Below, one piece after another: positions 42,953 to 54,109 of a stretch of DNA of 64,000 nt (within the stretch, counting starts at the first letter, position 1; each line of letters begins with the position of its first letter). Below the pieces are notes generated by a model that ran no database searches, had not been told where the DNA came from, and was given only the letters and a program-made list of their open reading frames with translations. Origin of the DNA: Odontocerum albicorne (lineage: Eukaryota; Arthropoda; Insecta; Trichoptera; Odontoceridae). The position numbers and the translations under genes were made by a program. Location of the stretch: contig OX463856.1 of assembly GCA_949825065.1 (NCBI GenBank), positions 18,782,632 through 18,846,631 on the forward strand, written 5' to 3'.

Positions 42953-44545
42953 CAGTAGCGGCTGGCTCATAAGTGCTTTCGTGCGCCGAACTACTGAATT
43001 TATATAACAATAAACACCTAAAGAATTATAGCGAAAATGTATATTATCATAACAATATTTATGAAAAATAATATATATTTATGTCGACATGTCTCTCTAC
43101 AATATGCAACTCTATTTGTTAGAGCACATTTTTTGTATACATGTGTTTTGCATCCGGACGCATTCTGCGAGCAGATAGAAAGATACCCGCTGTCCGTGCG
43201 TATTTCAAATCGTCCGAAATATTCCGAAAAATGGACGATTTAATCCCAATTAGAAGAGAACAGAAAATCTTGAGACAGCTCTATTTGTATAGGAATTTCT
43301 ATAAATTCTTAGTCTTTGTAGTTCGTGCACGAAATTTTCGAGTGATCCCGGAAACATCCGAGTGGCGCGTATGACAAGTCGCTGGGATAGTAATACATCA
43401 ACTTAAAGTTTTTTTTTAAATATGACCACCGCAGAGAAGGGATGATTTGTTCCTAGCGTTCAAACTGGGGCGTCTTTTTAGTACATGTATCTTTGCGAGT
43501 ATATGTCTCCAAATTAACAAACGTTTTTGCTTACCTAATTAGGTACCGACTTTCTTTCTTTATTGTTTTATTTAGTTAACTTGTAATAAATTCCGTTTTC
43601 GATTTCAATAATATTTTTGCTGTTTCGTCACGTGGCTAAACGCTTTTCTAACTATCTATATAATATTACGAGCCATTTGGAGGATAAACATAACTATTTC
43701 GATTATTTATTGTGTTTGTTTGCATAAATTTTTCCAAAAAATTCTGCCACACCGTGATATTTTATTCAAACAATTGCAATTTAAGAATTTAGACCCCGTT
43801 ATAATTCGTAACAATATCAGTGAGTTTGAAAAATGTGTAAATCCACGGACAATTTTCTTGGACCACCGACTAAACTAATAAAAACCTCGAAGTCAAGTTA
43901 TTTGTAAAGAAGTCTGCTATACAATTTTGTGTGAAATGAAACAACGTTTTGTATTCAGAAATCACTTAACTGCAGCAAAATTATTCTATAGCGAAAAATT
44001 TACTGAGTATAGGTAAAAATTTCCCGAACATGATTTTATTTTGACGGTAAAAACATACGTCTTTTTAAATAAAGTTCAATTCAAAGGTGAACTCAGTGCA
44101 ATTCATGCTCGCGATGATTTTGCCAATGCTGAGGGCTCTTGTCTATTTTAGAACTTTTTTATAATACTGGTTTACTAGAAGATTTTTCTCAGACTGTAAA
44201 GTTACTTAAACTCGTATGCACTATTCCAATGACTTATATTGAGAGTGAAAGGTGTTTCTCTACGTTAAAAAGGATAAAATCATTTTTGAGAAATACGATG
44301 AGCCAGGACAGGACAGGACAGGGCAGACTGAACGCTTTACTAGTATCAATATTAAGCTACGGAAAAGAGCTAATTCAGTCTGTACCTGATTTTAATAAGA
44401 TTCATTGGGTCTTCGCTAAACAAAAAGAGCGGAGAATAGAACTTCTTTATAAATAGGTATATAATTTTTTTTTTCTTTATATTATTTGGTATTTGGATAC
44501 CTAGTCTGGTGAACCCCCAATTATTTGGTCCACCAGCCGCCACTG
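42953..44545 (+). mobile_element. hAT DNA transposon, 1,593 bp, decayed transposase, perfect 8-bp target duplication
   Basis: Target duplication CTTGTAAG at 42945-42952 and 44546-44553. Ends: left CAGTAGCGGCTGGCTCATAA, right (reversed) CAGTGGCGGCTGGTGGACCA. The transposase runs plus strand. Broken pieces from about 43740 include LPHRDILFKQLQFKNLDPV, CEMKQRFVFRNHLTAAKLFY and HARDDFANAEGS. The frame 44139-44456 holds the C-terminal hAT dimerisation region (LLKLVCTIPMTYIESERCFS, LKRIKSFLRNTMSQDR). The type is that seen in ZMYM-like hAT proteins. A GGACA triplication disrupts the sequence just after NTMSQDR. N-terminal half not recognisable. Confidence 0.93.
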
Positions 44546-44559
44546 CTTGTAAGGTAGAG

Positions 44560-45745
44560 AAAGATGATAGTCCGAAATATTTTAGTACGATATGGGAGAC
44601 ATGGAAGATTGCAGTTATCCAAGTAGTTGGTAAAATATACGAGTATGCCTTTTTCTCCACACTTTTAGGATATTTTTTAAAATTTTATTATTACAAGTTT
44701 TATAACAAATAATTAACCAAACTACCTCACAGTGTATCGGAATTAGTTTTTTCTACTTTAAATTAAAACAATAAACAAATGAACAAGATTTTAATACAAA
44801 AGAAATTAAAAAATGTACCTAATGTCCAAAAAAGCAGACAGTACAGAGTAAAATAATCGTAGAAAGATTTTTATTCATCTCTTAATGTTAGTTTTTCCCT
44901 TTTTTTTTCAGTACCAATTTATATATAGTTATTACTTAATTTTACTAGATACAATTTGGTCAGTTAGTAGCCAGACGGCAATCAGTTCTAAACTTTGAGA
45001 CAATAATTACGCAGATGTTGTAATGACAACATTGTCAGTTAGGGGCATGCTCTTTTAGAATTCTAAGGTTGTTATAGATCAAAACCTATTTATTTAGGGA
45101 AACCAAGCAAATAGGTCTATATATCATGATCGGGTATTCATGATGTCTGGTTCTATTGCATATGACTTTCTCTGGAGTGTGCAAATTTGAGAGCATTGTA
45201 ACCTTTAGAACAATTATTAAAATTATACTTTGTGTGTGGTGCTTCAACAAATCTAATGCGTCCTTGGCAAGACATTAGAAAGGTGCCATAAGAAATAATA
45301 TTTTAAAGTACATAAAAACATATTTTTCAACATAATAACATAAAAAGCAAGAAACGGATATATTTTTTCATGAAAAGACGATGAGCTTTCGAAATCCACC
45401 GAAACAGAAGAAAAATAAATAGAGTAAAAATCGAACTAAGAAATTCCTTTTCCGTTTGCTAAAACTCGCTAAGTATTTGTTGCAAAATGTTTAATTGGGT
45501 CCATATCTTTTTATTTTTTTATCAGAAAATGAACTTGAATCGAGGTTAAGGAACCCGAATGGGGAGGGGAATTGGCACGGAATCCGTGGAATTTTCTGTC
45601 ATGGTCCCTTCGGCTTTGTATCATTCGTTTACTCTTCGACAGCGAACTTCCGATCCAAATTATTTAATTATATACGATGCTTTTTAAATATTATTCCAAT
45701 GTAATGTAAGCAATATAATATAATGTTTTTAATTAATATAATATT
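44560..45745. other. AT-rich DNA with one GC-richer stretch at about 45530-45660
   Basis: A SINE type A body scrap lies at 44955-45000 (AGACGGCAATCAGTTCTAAA). The GC-richer stretch (AGGAACCCGAATGGGGAGGG) has no recognised identity. Nothing else found. Confidence 0.4.
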
Positions 45746-45749
45746 CCGA

Positions 45750-45870
45750 TTAAATATATGAGAATCGGGTAGGAGAGGGGGTGGTAAGAGATGAGCCCGG
45801 ACCTTTTAATTAATAGCTTCTCTCTAAAATGTATTTTCTGCAGTTTATTTTTAGATACAAGTGCGATTTC
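45750..45870 (+). mobile_element. LINE family K 3' UTR, partial
   Basis: GATGAGCCCGGACCTTTTAA, GCTTCTCTCTAAAATGTATT, CTGCAGTTTATTTTTAGATA. Confidence 0.65.
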
Positions 45871-45949
45871 GGAATATATTACACCATGTTGCTATACACA
45901 CCATGTTGCTGTCAAAAAACCTGTATTTATTTGAGTTAATCTGAGGTAA

Positions 45950-46375
45950 TATTTGTGAGTTTACTTTTGTCTGCCATTTATTTATTATCTGTTTTTTTTT
46001 CTAAATCTACATGTACAAGGGTGTGTGCTGAAAAACAGCTGGTGTCCTCGCGGCTGGGATTGCCCTATATTAGTGGGGTGTATCTCAGCTTGGGAGGGGG
46101 GATGTTATGAGATGAGCCCAGGCCTTTTGATAGCTTCTCTTTTCAATGTATTTTCTGGTATTTATTTTGAGATATATATGTGATTCCGGAATGTATTTAA
46201 ATATGTACATACTAATGACTGTAATTTATTATTACTTCTGCTTTTTGTATCTTCATGTTAGTTTAAGATTAAGTTTTGTATTATTTGTCAATAATTTTAA
46301 GTACGTGTATAACCTGTCACATGTTCATTTGTATATAAAGACACTGTTGTGTCGTTGATTAAATAAATAAATAAA
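45950..46375 (+). mobile_element. LINE family K 3' UTR with (AAAT)n end
   Basis: CTACATGTACAAGGGTGTGT, GTGTCCTCGCGGCTGGGATT, TATATTAGTGGGGTGTATCT, GATGTTATGAGATGAGCCCA, then GTGTCGTTGATTAAATAAAT AAATAAA at the end. The most complete copy of this 3' UTR. Confidence 0.8.
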
Positions 46376-46429
46376 TGTTGCTACCAATAAACCTATGTTT
46401 ATTTATTTATGTTATTTACCCGAAATTGT

Positions 46430-46620
46430 GATTCAGATATCTTAAAGAGCGTGGTCGGCAGACAACATTATTTTCGGTCCCGGTTTAGGGCTACTGAAGT
46501 AGGCATGAAATTCGTTATTCGTAGTTGCAAGTTTTAGAAATACTGAGAGCCAATAAAAGTCACTTATTTCTAGCGCGTATGAATATTGTTATTAGACGAA
46601 CTTTTTTTACGACACTGGGA
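46430..46620 (+). repeat. Dispersed repeat shared with 39180-39250 and 39715-39850
   Basis: ACATTATTTTCGGTCCCGGT and TATTGTTATTAGACGAACTT have counterparts in those two places. Identity unknown. Confidence 0.4.
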
Positions 46621-46677
46621 TTAAGTATTGAATAAAATAATAAATTGGTTGATATAAAAAAGTTAATAAATAAATAT

Positions 46678-46835
46678 TGTTCAATTCCTGGTGGATTCAC
46701 TTTCAGACTGGTTTAACTCTTAGACCATTTGACGTCTGAATTTATATTTTCTGTAGCTTATACCTATGCTGTTTATCGTAAATTCGTATAGTGCTATTAA
46801 GCAACACAAAAATAGCGATATATACAATATCTAAA
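46678..46835 (+). mobile_element. tRNA-derived SINE, type B, head truncated at the B box
   Basis: Starts at GTTCAATTCCTGGTGGATTC. Then TTTAACTCTTAGACCATTTG, TTTTCTGTAGCTTATACCTA and AAGCAACACAAAAATAGCGA, matching the copy at 15448. Confidence 0.75.
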
Positions 46836-47454
46836 ACTGATCAAACCTACTGATCATCGCGGAAGTTTAATCTCCCTGCCATCGGAACTTTGGGTTTGAT
46901 CTATCAAAAAAATGTGTGCTTGCTGAAGTGCAACAGCATGCATAAAATAAACCAATACTCGCGAATGCGTTTTCAGCATGCGTTTCTACTGGATGACTGA
47001 CAATCATACTCGACCATAAGGGATAGTCTATCGATTGAAATAAATATGTATTTAAAATTAGTATTTCTATTTGATAAATGTGGTATTACTCTAAATTTTG
47101 ATAGTGTAAGCTAACTGTTATTGCGCTTTTAAGACATATTTTGTATTCTCAATTAGTGTTATGAACTTATCAATTCCAAAAAAATATGTATGTTTACAAT
47201 ATTGTTTTAATCGATCGTCAAAGGAGAATGCTAAAGGCGTTTATTGCGACCGCATAAATAAGCAATAAAATTTCCGAACAGCAGAGAAACTGTTCGATGC
47301 CTTCGTCGAGAGGGATGTTTTCTGTAGAGTTATTGCATACATCAGGGGGACAACGTATCGGTATATGACGAAAAGTTATTTATGTGGCTGAGAAGCTGAT
47401 GGGGGTGAGTCCACATATTTGTTTAAAACGAATAAATATTTCAATCATCTAAAA

Positions 47455-47630
47455 TAAGTATACGACCTTAAGGCCTAGTTAGAAAGACGCTTATCTTCTA
47501 ATATAAGAGCTATCAGTTCATTTCACGTTGTAACCCAGATTTTATGAAAAAGAGTTTCTTTAAGGCTTGTTTAACCTCTTTATGGTAATAAGTCCGCCAG
47601 GTTATACTAAATACACAACAATAAGAAATA
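47455..47630 (+). mobile_element. tRNA-derived SINE, type A
   Basis: CGACCTTAAGGCCTAGTTAG, AAAGACGCTTATCTTCTAAT, TCAGTTCATTTCACGTTGTA, ACCCAGATTTTATGAAAAAG, TAATAAGTCCGCCAGGTTAT. Confidence 0.75.
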
Positions 47631-47702
47631 ACTAGATCGAAAAAAATATAGTTCAATCAAGAAGATTTTATTTTACATGACAAAATAAACCATAACTGCT
47701 TG

Positions 47703-47762
47703 TTTGTATGATAGGCAGCTTGGATAAATATATTTGTATGATAGGCAGCTTGGATAAATATA
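47703..47762 (+). repeat. 30-bp perfect tandem duplication
   Basis: TTTGTATGATAGGCAGCTTG begins at 47703 and 47733. Confidence 0.9.
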
Positions 47763-47961
47763 ATTTATATCCCATTTCTGACGGCGAGTGTTGATTTTTC
47801 TGATGTCGCATTTTTTAATGTAACAAAATATGTAACAAAGTGACTTTGGACAGGGGGAGAGTGTGGAACTTTTGGATTTCTCCACATAGATAAGTGTACT
47901 CACTTATGTAAAGCGTGTGATTAGAAGTAGTTGGACTTGATTTTGATATTGTTGTCGAGAT

Positions 47962-48080
47962 CAGCGGCGGCTGGTCTAGAGGTGCGTTGGTGTGCTGAAC
48001 CGGAGAAATAATTCGCAATCATTAAATTATACATTCGCAAACATGAGTTTCAAAAATGTTCTGACTTCCAAAACTGGCTG
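47962..48080 (+). mobile_element. One end of the hAT MITE family seen at 11199
   Basis: CAGCGGCGGCTGGTCTAGAG, GTGCGTTGGTGTGCTGAACC, GGAGAAATAATTCGCAATC match the left end at 11199, and CATTCGCAAACATGAG extends the match. No right terminal repeat found, so this copy is truncated. Confidence 0.8.
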
Positions 48081-48089
48081 GGAATACCC

Positions 48090-48655
48090 AAAGTTGTGTG
48101 AAATTTCACTAAATAAATCTTATTTCAATTAATAATTATTTCCAGATACTATTTGTTTACAAACCCTTATCTTCTTGTTATCGTCGCTGTTCTTGTTTTA
48201 AGGATTAAAGACAACACACAACTTTTGTAAAACGTAATAAAAAATAACCAACTGGTTTGATTACGACTTTCATCAGCATGTTGCAAGGTATTTATTAAAA
48301 TAACTGAACCGTTGTGTTCAGATTATCGCCAATTAACTGATTGATGCTTGTAAAAAAATCCATCAATTTTTTTGCCACCCATTGCAAATGAATAAATACT
48401 CATTATGCACTAATGCAGTTTATTATAGTGCATTTATCGTGAGAAAGAAATGTTGTGATTTTTTTCGCACAGCCAACGTGTATATGAATATTAAATAATT
48501 AATAAAGATTAAAACTCGACGGTTTTTTATATAGACATGTCACATTTTAATCGACAGGATTAGCATGCAAAACTATAATATACCGTATTACTTTTTTTCA
48601 ACATTGGATATGATGTGATGCATTAATAAAAAAAAATACATCAAACATGTATTTA
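48090..48655. other. AT-rich DNA, nothing recognised
   Basis: No repeat family or coding signal recognised. Confidence 0.45.
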
Positions 48656-48659
48656 ATTG

Positions 48660-48865
48660 ATGATTTCCGTTGCTTAGTTAATAAAACACCTGTGTTATAA
48701 TCGAGGGGTTGTAGTTTTGATTACGGTTTGCAACCATTTAAAAAAAGGGTTTGTTTTCGTTTTCACTTCAGGTCTTTTAAACATCTCTCTGGCTGGCTGG
48801 AAAAGATTGCCACGTGACAATAAACCCGCCAGATTGTACTGTATGCAACGCAAGTATTATAAAAA
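48660..48865 (+). mobile_element. tRNA-derived SINE, type A
   Basis: Head decayed (TTTCCGTTGCTTAGTTAATA). Body well kept: TTTTCACTTCAGGTCTTTTA, AACATCTCTCTGGCTGGCTG, GACAATAAACCCGCCAGATT, GTACTGTATGCAACGCAAGT. Confidence 0.75.
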
Positions 48866-48964
48866 ACAAAAACAATTTTTCGAGCATTTCTATTATAAAT
48901 GTACTCGTAGATCAGTTGAACACAATAACTGTCGATTTATTAAAATAAACACACATACAGACGT

Positions 48965-49230
48965 ACATACAGGCGTGACATTATGTCGTGTCTCTTTTGG
49001 GGTAAGCATAGAGGATATATCTCTACAATTTTCTATTCTTGCATATACAACTCACCTCGCGCATACGTATCGTCATGCATGCTTTTCTATTTCTCAAACT
49101 TATTGCCATTCCCATACTTAATGTTTTCCCACTATCTTGTTCTACTCTTTCTTTCGTCTATCTCTTTTACGCTCTTCTTTCATTTCAGACATATGCATGC
49201 GGTATTAAAACAGGACAACACGTGAAACAA
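48965..49230 (-). mobile_element. LINE family L-related 3' fragment, reverse orientation
   Basis: GGCGTGACATTATGTCGTGT, CTCTTTTGGGGTAAGCATAG, then C/T-rich tracts in the order seen at 35878. Confidence 0.55.
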
Positions 49231-49392
49231 TGAAAGATCGCTTGCCAGTGGACTCGATTTGTTCATCTAAAGATCGTTTGCTAGATTAGTCATTTTTTAT
49301 TTTATTTATTTACGTAACTAGTAATGTATGTCATACATGTAATTTAATGTCTTTAAACCTCCACAATACAAATGCCTTAATTATAAATAATA

Positions 49393-49843
49393 TAGGGTCT
49401 TTCAAATTGAGCCTTTTTTTTGTAATTTTTTTTTTAATTCTTGAATAAAGCACACAATTTGGTTTGATTTCAAAAACTTTTTATTGGTCATTGAAGTATA
49501 ATGTACAATATGACATTTAAACACAAAAAAAAAAACAATATCCGCCAAATGTCCACCTCTTGCAGTTCCACAGATGTCCACTCTTTTGTCAAAATTTTCG
49601 ATGACATTTTGGCATATTGCGGTTCAAACTCATCAATAACGTGAATAATTTCGCCCTTGAGCTCAGGAATTGATCGGAAGTCATATAGACCTGGCTTTTC
49701 ATGTAACCTCAGAGAAAATAGTCCAACGGTGTCAGATCACATGATCTTGGTGGCCAATTAACATCACCGTTTCCGGAGATTATAATACTTTTGTATGTGT
49801 TTTATCCAAGATTAAAAAAAACCGCTCAATTTTAAAGACCCTA
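49393..49843 (-). pseudogene. Tc1/mariner-type transposon, 451 bp, with terminal repeats and transposase C-terminal remnant
   Basis: Terminal repeats: left TAGGGTCTTTCAAATTGAGC, right (reversed) TAGGGTCTTTAAAATTGAGC, flanked by TA on each side. The minus strand encodes NWPPRSCDLTPLDYF, then a stop, GYMKSQVYMTSDQFL and a KCHRKF-like piece. This is the final D(D/E) region of Tc1/mariner transposases (PPRSPDLTPLDYFLWG). The N-terminal half is deleted. It interrupts the dispersed repeat shared with 4990-5052. Confidence 0.88.
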
Positions 49844-49907
49844 TAAATAAAATGTAATGTATATTTGTTAAGTGTGAAAAACAATACAAATAACAAAATA
49901 GGTCATT

Positions 49908-50290
49908 TATATGGATCTAGGTTTGTTGCCTTTCATTTGTCGTGTCCCCAGTAAACTAGCCTTTATCTTACTGAGGACTCTTTCCTGCATCTTACTGAGG
50001 ACATATAAACATGAAAAAATAGGTTAATGCTGTTTACTGATCGTTGATAAATTATTTGATACCCCTGTCATAAACTCTCATCAACATGATAAGTTATGAA
50101 ATCTTATTATAAATATGTACCACGTGAGTCAACCCTTGTTGCTTATCTTACAATGCAATCCATACACTTATCAAAAATGCTCATATATCTAATTTTAGGT
50201 TACACAAAACTTTTTTCAAAAACTTATATACCCTGCAAGCTCAAGTACTTTTGTCGCAACAATATTTCAATAAATATTTCTGTATCTTAA
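49908..50290 (-). mobile_element. Non-LTR family M 3' UTR, reverse orientation
   Basis: GGTTTGTTGCCTTTCATTTG, TCGTGTCCCCAGTAAACTAG, CATCTTACTGAGGACATATA, then decayed sequence with CTGCAAGCTCAAGTACTTTT as at 34612. Confidence 0.75.
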
Positions 50291-50584
50291 ATAGTTTTTA
50301 AGAATATAACATACAATCATATTTTTTCCCCAACATAGCTGGATCTTCTCCTATCAACAATTAAATTATATAAGAAGGCAGTCTCTGATCTGAAATGATA
50401 ATTGTTCTCGCGTATGATCAAGGATTATTTCGAAGTTATACGAAGAACGATCATTCTTGTCATATGGCATCAATACAAGACAATACATTTTTATAGTCAC
50501 GTAGAACAATGCTTGATTCATGAGTCAGCCATTGCCAGTTCTTAGGAATGTTGTGTTATTACATTTTTGGTTTATTCCATAGAA

Positions 50585-50765
50585 AAAAACCAGTCAGCGC
50601 CGCAGTGGCAGCTCTAAAATACTGAATGGACGATAATTGACTGACCACACACGAGTGTTGCCACCGCGTTACACGCACACAATGCTTAGAAGACAGGTTC
50701 GTGGACCCGTTGGACTGTTGGCACCGGATTGTCAATATGGCACATTCAGGCTGTCATTATTTCGG
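50585..50765. other. GC-richer unique segment, function unknown
   Basis: CAGCGCCGCAGTGGCAGCTC and GTGTTGCCACCGCGTTACAC stand out. No family recognised. Confidence 0.25.
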
Positions 50766-50769
50766 AGTT

Positions 50770-50890
50770 ACTTAATACATACATACATACCATCACGCTG
50801 TTTTTCTGTCGGGTTAGGCTGAGAGGACAGAGCGTCACACTTGTCTAACGCAATACACATATACCTATCGCTACTTTTATATTCATACAC
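50770..50890 (-). mobile_element. LINE family L 3' tail, reverse orientation
   Basis: AATACATACATACATACCAT, CACGCTGTTTTTCTGTCGGG, TTAGGCTGAGAGGACAGAGC. Confidence 0.75.
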
Positions 50891-51330
50891 CTTATCGGCT
50901 GGAAGGATATTGTGGGATGAGCCCGAATTTTTCGGTAGCTTCTCTCTTGAATCTATTTTCTTCTACATTGCCTTAAAAGATATGTTATATTTGATTTGGG
51001 GACATATGGTATATTTGCATATTTTTTTATCGGTCAACCTATTATTATACTAACTGTATTCAATGTATTTATTGTATTTTTTTAAATTAACATGAACAAT
51101 GGTGTGGGCTAAAATATATCTGATGTCCTCGCGGCCGGACTCACTCTCAATTTCTCAATTAATGGGGTGTGTATCGACTGGAGGGGTTGTTATGCGATGG
51201 GCTCAGACCTTTAGACAACTTCTCTCTTAAATATATTTTTGTTTCCCTTACCTTGAAATATACGAGTACCTATAGTATATGTAATTTTCAAGATACATAC
51301 GAGTATATATACTATTTGGCCATCAATAGA
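50885..51330 (+). mobile_element. LINE family K 3' UTR, one partial and one fuller copy
   Basis: GATGAGCCCGAATTTTTCGG and GTAGCTTCTCTCTTGAATCT (first). ATGAACAATGGTGTGGGCTA, CTGATGTCCTCGCGGCCGGA and GGGTTGTTATGCGATGGGCT (second). Confidence 0.7.
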
Positions 51331-51384
51331 CCCATATTTATTTATACGATTTTTATGATTTCTCTGACTTTTTACATTTCCTTC

Positions 51385-52105
51385 TTTCAAAATTCACAAC
51401 AGTATTTTAATACCAACTTTGATACATGGAACTGAAACGTGAACACTATGAAATACTTTAACGAGCCGTATAAATACTGTAGAAGTACAGTATCCGGCGG
51501 TAAATAATACACATCGGGCTTAAGAAAGATACTGTCGGTCATAATCGGCTAACTTCCGTTTTGTAGAGCGTCGTCTGTGCCATTCATACACGTGCTCCAT
51601 CGTGATTTGTCAATCATTATGGCCGTCATCGTGTGACAGACGACGCTTTACAAAGCCGAAGTTAGCCGATTATGGTCGAAAGTCTCTTTCTTAAGTCCGC
51701 TGGTATTTACTTACCGCCGGGTACTGTAAAATCACTGAGAAGAATACATGGGGTGTCAATTTATGATAGAATACAGAATGAAATAACATGGGGATGAATT
51801 TGAACTAAAATCTGGTGTTTTGAGTTAGATGAATAAGATTACTCTAAAACGGGTTGGCCAAGTGGAACGAACAAATAAACAAAGAATAACAAAAAAAGTG
51901 AGTGGAAGGCGTCGTAGAGAAAGATCAAGGAAATATGGTTGGATCAATAACATTATGCATTGAAAGAAGGGAACGTAGAAAACAGAGCTATCAAAGGAGT
52001 TGTAAGAGAAGGTTTATGAATATGGAAAAGGCGAAATAGGTTTGTCCTCTTTGTCTACTCTGAAAGGGAAATAATGTGACGGTGTGTTCTTTTAAATACG
52101 ATTGA
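51385..52105 (+). mobile_element. LINE family L fragment interrupted by a MITE
   Basis: 51395-51487 and 51727-52105 join into one family L piece (CTTTGATACATGGAACTGAA, CTGTAGAAG | TCACTGAGAAGAATACATGG, GAGTGGAAGGCGTCGTAGAG, GGAAAAGGCGAAATAGG, CTCTGAAAGGGAAATAATGT). Other copies have these parts contiguous. Confidence 0.8.
51488..51726. mobile_element. 239-bp MITE with about 90-bp terminal inverted repeats
   Basis: Left end CAGTATCCGGCGGTAAATAA; right end reversed CAGTACCCGGCGGTAAGTAA. The match continues through CTTAAGAAAGA, CATAATCGGCTAACTTC and GCGTCGTCTGT. Flanks TAGAAGTA / TAAAATCA agree at 5 of 8, consistent with an old 8-bp target duplication. Little non-repeated core remains. Confidence 0.88.
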
Positions 52106-52109
52106 CTTG

Positions 52110-52585
52110 ATCCAGTAATACTTTCTTGGTCTTCCTCTACTATTTGCAATGTATATTTTTATGTAAGTCTTTCTTCATTCATTCACGTTGAGGGATTAAT
52201 CCAATAGCCCCGACACTGTTAAGAAACATTTTTTTTATAAAACCTTGTTAACTAGATACATACCAGACAAGTAAATACAGTAAACCTTCAACATGCATAC
52301 GCCTACTCACATTATGTGTATTTTGAAGTCAACTGTCCCAAAAACGTCAATCAAACAAATTGTATTAATCCTCTACTTTAATATGTGACACCAATTTGTA
52401 AGAATTTGATCAATATACGAGTATTACAAAACAACTCATGATTTATTGTATTAAATTAATGATTTGTTAGAGAATATTAAGGAATTCTGATATTTAAGTA
52501 GGATAATGAAAGAACTCTGAAAGATATCAACCGGCATTTAACAATAGGAAACAAAGTCAATAGGACACCAAAACATATATACTCC
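52110..52585. other. AT-rich DNA, nothing recognised
   Basis: No repeat family or coding signal recognised. Confidence 0.45.
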
Positions 52586-52589
52586 AACC

Positions 52590-53025
52590 GGGCAGTATCA
52601 AAATCTAAGTTAAAAGTCTTCTTGTATCATTTTTGGTGTATAGAAGTGAAACGTGGATAAAGAAAAATATCAAAATGAGCCGAATAAATGTTCTACAAAT
52701 GTGTTCACCGAGAAGAATATGAACATTGAATAATAAAATTGGTACTGCACGTGATTTTAATACGGATGTATTAAGTGAGATGACCAAGAGTACTTTGAGA
52801 TAGTTTAGGCGGACGAGTATAGATCGAATGAAAGTAGAAAGATTAACAAGGAAAGAAAATTGGAATAAAATTCTAATATTTTGAAAGAGGGAAATGTTGT
52901 TAAAGAAATCGTAGGAGTTGTATGAATGAAGAACAGACGAAGAATTTGTGGTCGAGATAGAAAAGTCTGACAGTCTGTCTTCTCTGCCTACCTCAACAGG
53001 GAAACTGTGTAATCATATGTATGTA
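52590..53025 (+). mobile_element. LINE family L fragment
   Basis: CATTTTTGGTGTATAGAAGT, GTGTTCACCGAGAAGAATAT, AAGAGTACTTTGAGATAGTT, CGTAGGAGTTGTATGAATGA, CTCTGCCTACCTCAACAGGG. Confidence 0.75.
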
Positions 53026-53129
53026 TTGTAGTGTTTTTTTCTCTATTGTCATCTCTCACATATTTAAGACTATAAACAATTGAGGGTTATTATATAATTG
53101 TCGGATAAGTAATTGTGGGTTACTGTATA

Positions 53130-53420
53130 ATGTTTATAATAATTGTCTGTCATGTGTCGTTTGCGGGCCACTGCATGGTGGTTAGACACTTTTACACAAT
53201 GGGTATTGTGCAGAATCCCGACTGCGAGTGTGGTATGGATGATGAAACTGTGGACCATTCATTTTTTTGTTGTCCTTTGTGAGATAGATTTGATTTACTA
53301 AAAGCCATATCTTTACTGCGTCTAATGAATGTTTCTTCTTTCTTCGAGGAACTTTTCCATTTATAGATCGATTGTTGAATTTTTTAAGCTTAATCAGTTA
53401 AAACTTAAAATTTTCTAGAA
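53130..53420 (+). pseudogene. Non-LTR retrotransposon C-terminus (same family as 63430-64000)
   Basis: TMGIVQNPDCECGMDDETVD, HSFFCCPL, stop, DRFDLLKAISLLRLMNVSSF, FEELFHL. The Cys-Cys-His-Cys knuckle after RNase H in I/R1/Jockey-type elements. It shares its text nearly word for word with the copy at the right edge. Confidence 0.8.
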
Positions 53421-53483
53421 TCGTTATTTAAAAAAACTGGTTTTATTATAGTGGATCATATAATTGCATAATGAATTTAATTT

Positions 53484-53985
53484 TGTGGCACAAATCATCA
53501 TATTTTAATTTGGTGGCACAAATCATCATATTTTAATTTGGTGGCACAAATCGTCATATTTTAATTTGGTGGCACAAATCATCATATTTTAATTTGGTGG
53601 CACAAATCATCCTATTTTAATATGGTGGCACAAACCATCATGTTTTGATTTGGTGGCACAAATAATCATATTTTAATTTGGTGGCACAAATCATCATATT
53701 TTAATTTGGTGGCACAAATCATCCTATTTTAATTTGGTGGCACAAATCATCATGTTTTAATTTGGTGGCACAAATCATCATATTTTAATTTGGTGGCACA
53801 AATAATCATATTTTAATTTGGTGGCACAAATCATCATATTTTAATTTGGTGGCACAAATCATCCTATTTTAATTTGGTGGCACAAATCATCATGTTTTAA
53901 TTTGGTGGCACAAATCATCATATTTTAATTTGGTGGCACAAATCATCATATTTTAATTTGGTGGCACAAATCATCCTATTTTGGG
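53484..53985 (+). repeat. 28-bp minisatellite, 18 copies, with 140-bp higher-order repeat
   Basis: GGTGGCACAAATCATCATAT units start at 53484 (variant), 53512, 53540 ... 53960, an exact 28 spacing. Variant order in copies 7-11 (AATAATCATA, CATCATA, CATCCTA, CATCATG, CATCATA) repeats in copies 12-16. It starts just after the 3' end of the LINE fragment at 53130, whose 3' UTR may have supplied the first unit. Confidence 0.95.
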
Positions 53986-54109
53986 TGGATTGCCTATTTA
54001 ATAAAAATACCTAATTGTCAACAATAATTGTTAAATAATATTTAATTCAAATTCTTATGATTTCTTAATATTGTTTGTAATTTTTGTGGTAGACGGGAAA
54101 ATTAAATGT

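Noticed and set aside
48090..48655. A right terminal repeat for the hAT MITE end at 47962
   Set aside because: I looked for the complement of CAGCGGCGGCTGG downstream and found none; the copy is one-ended.
53484..53985. CRISPR array
   Set aside because: The 28-bp units are contiguous with no unique spacers, in insect nuclear DNA. It is a minisatellite.
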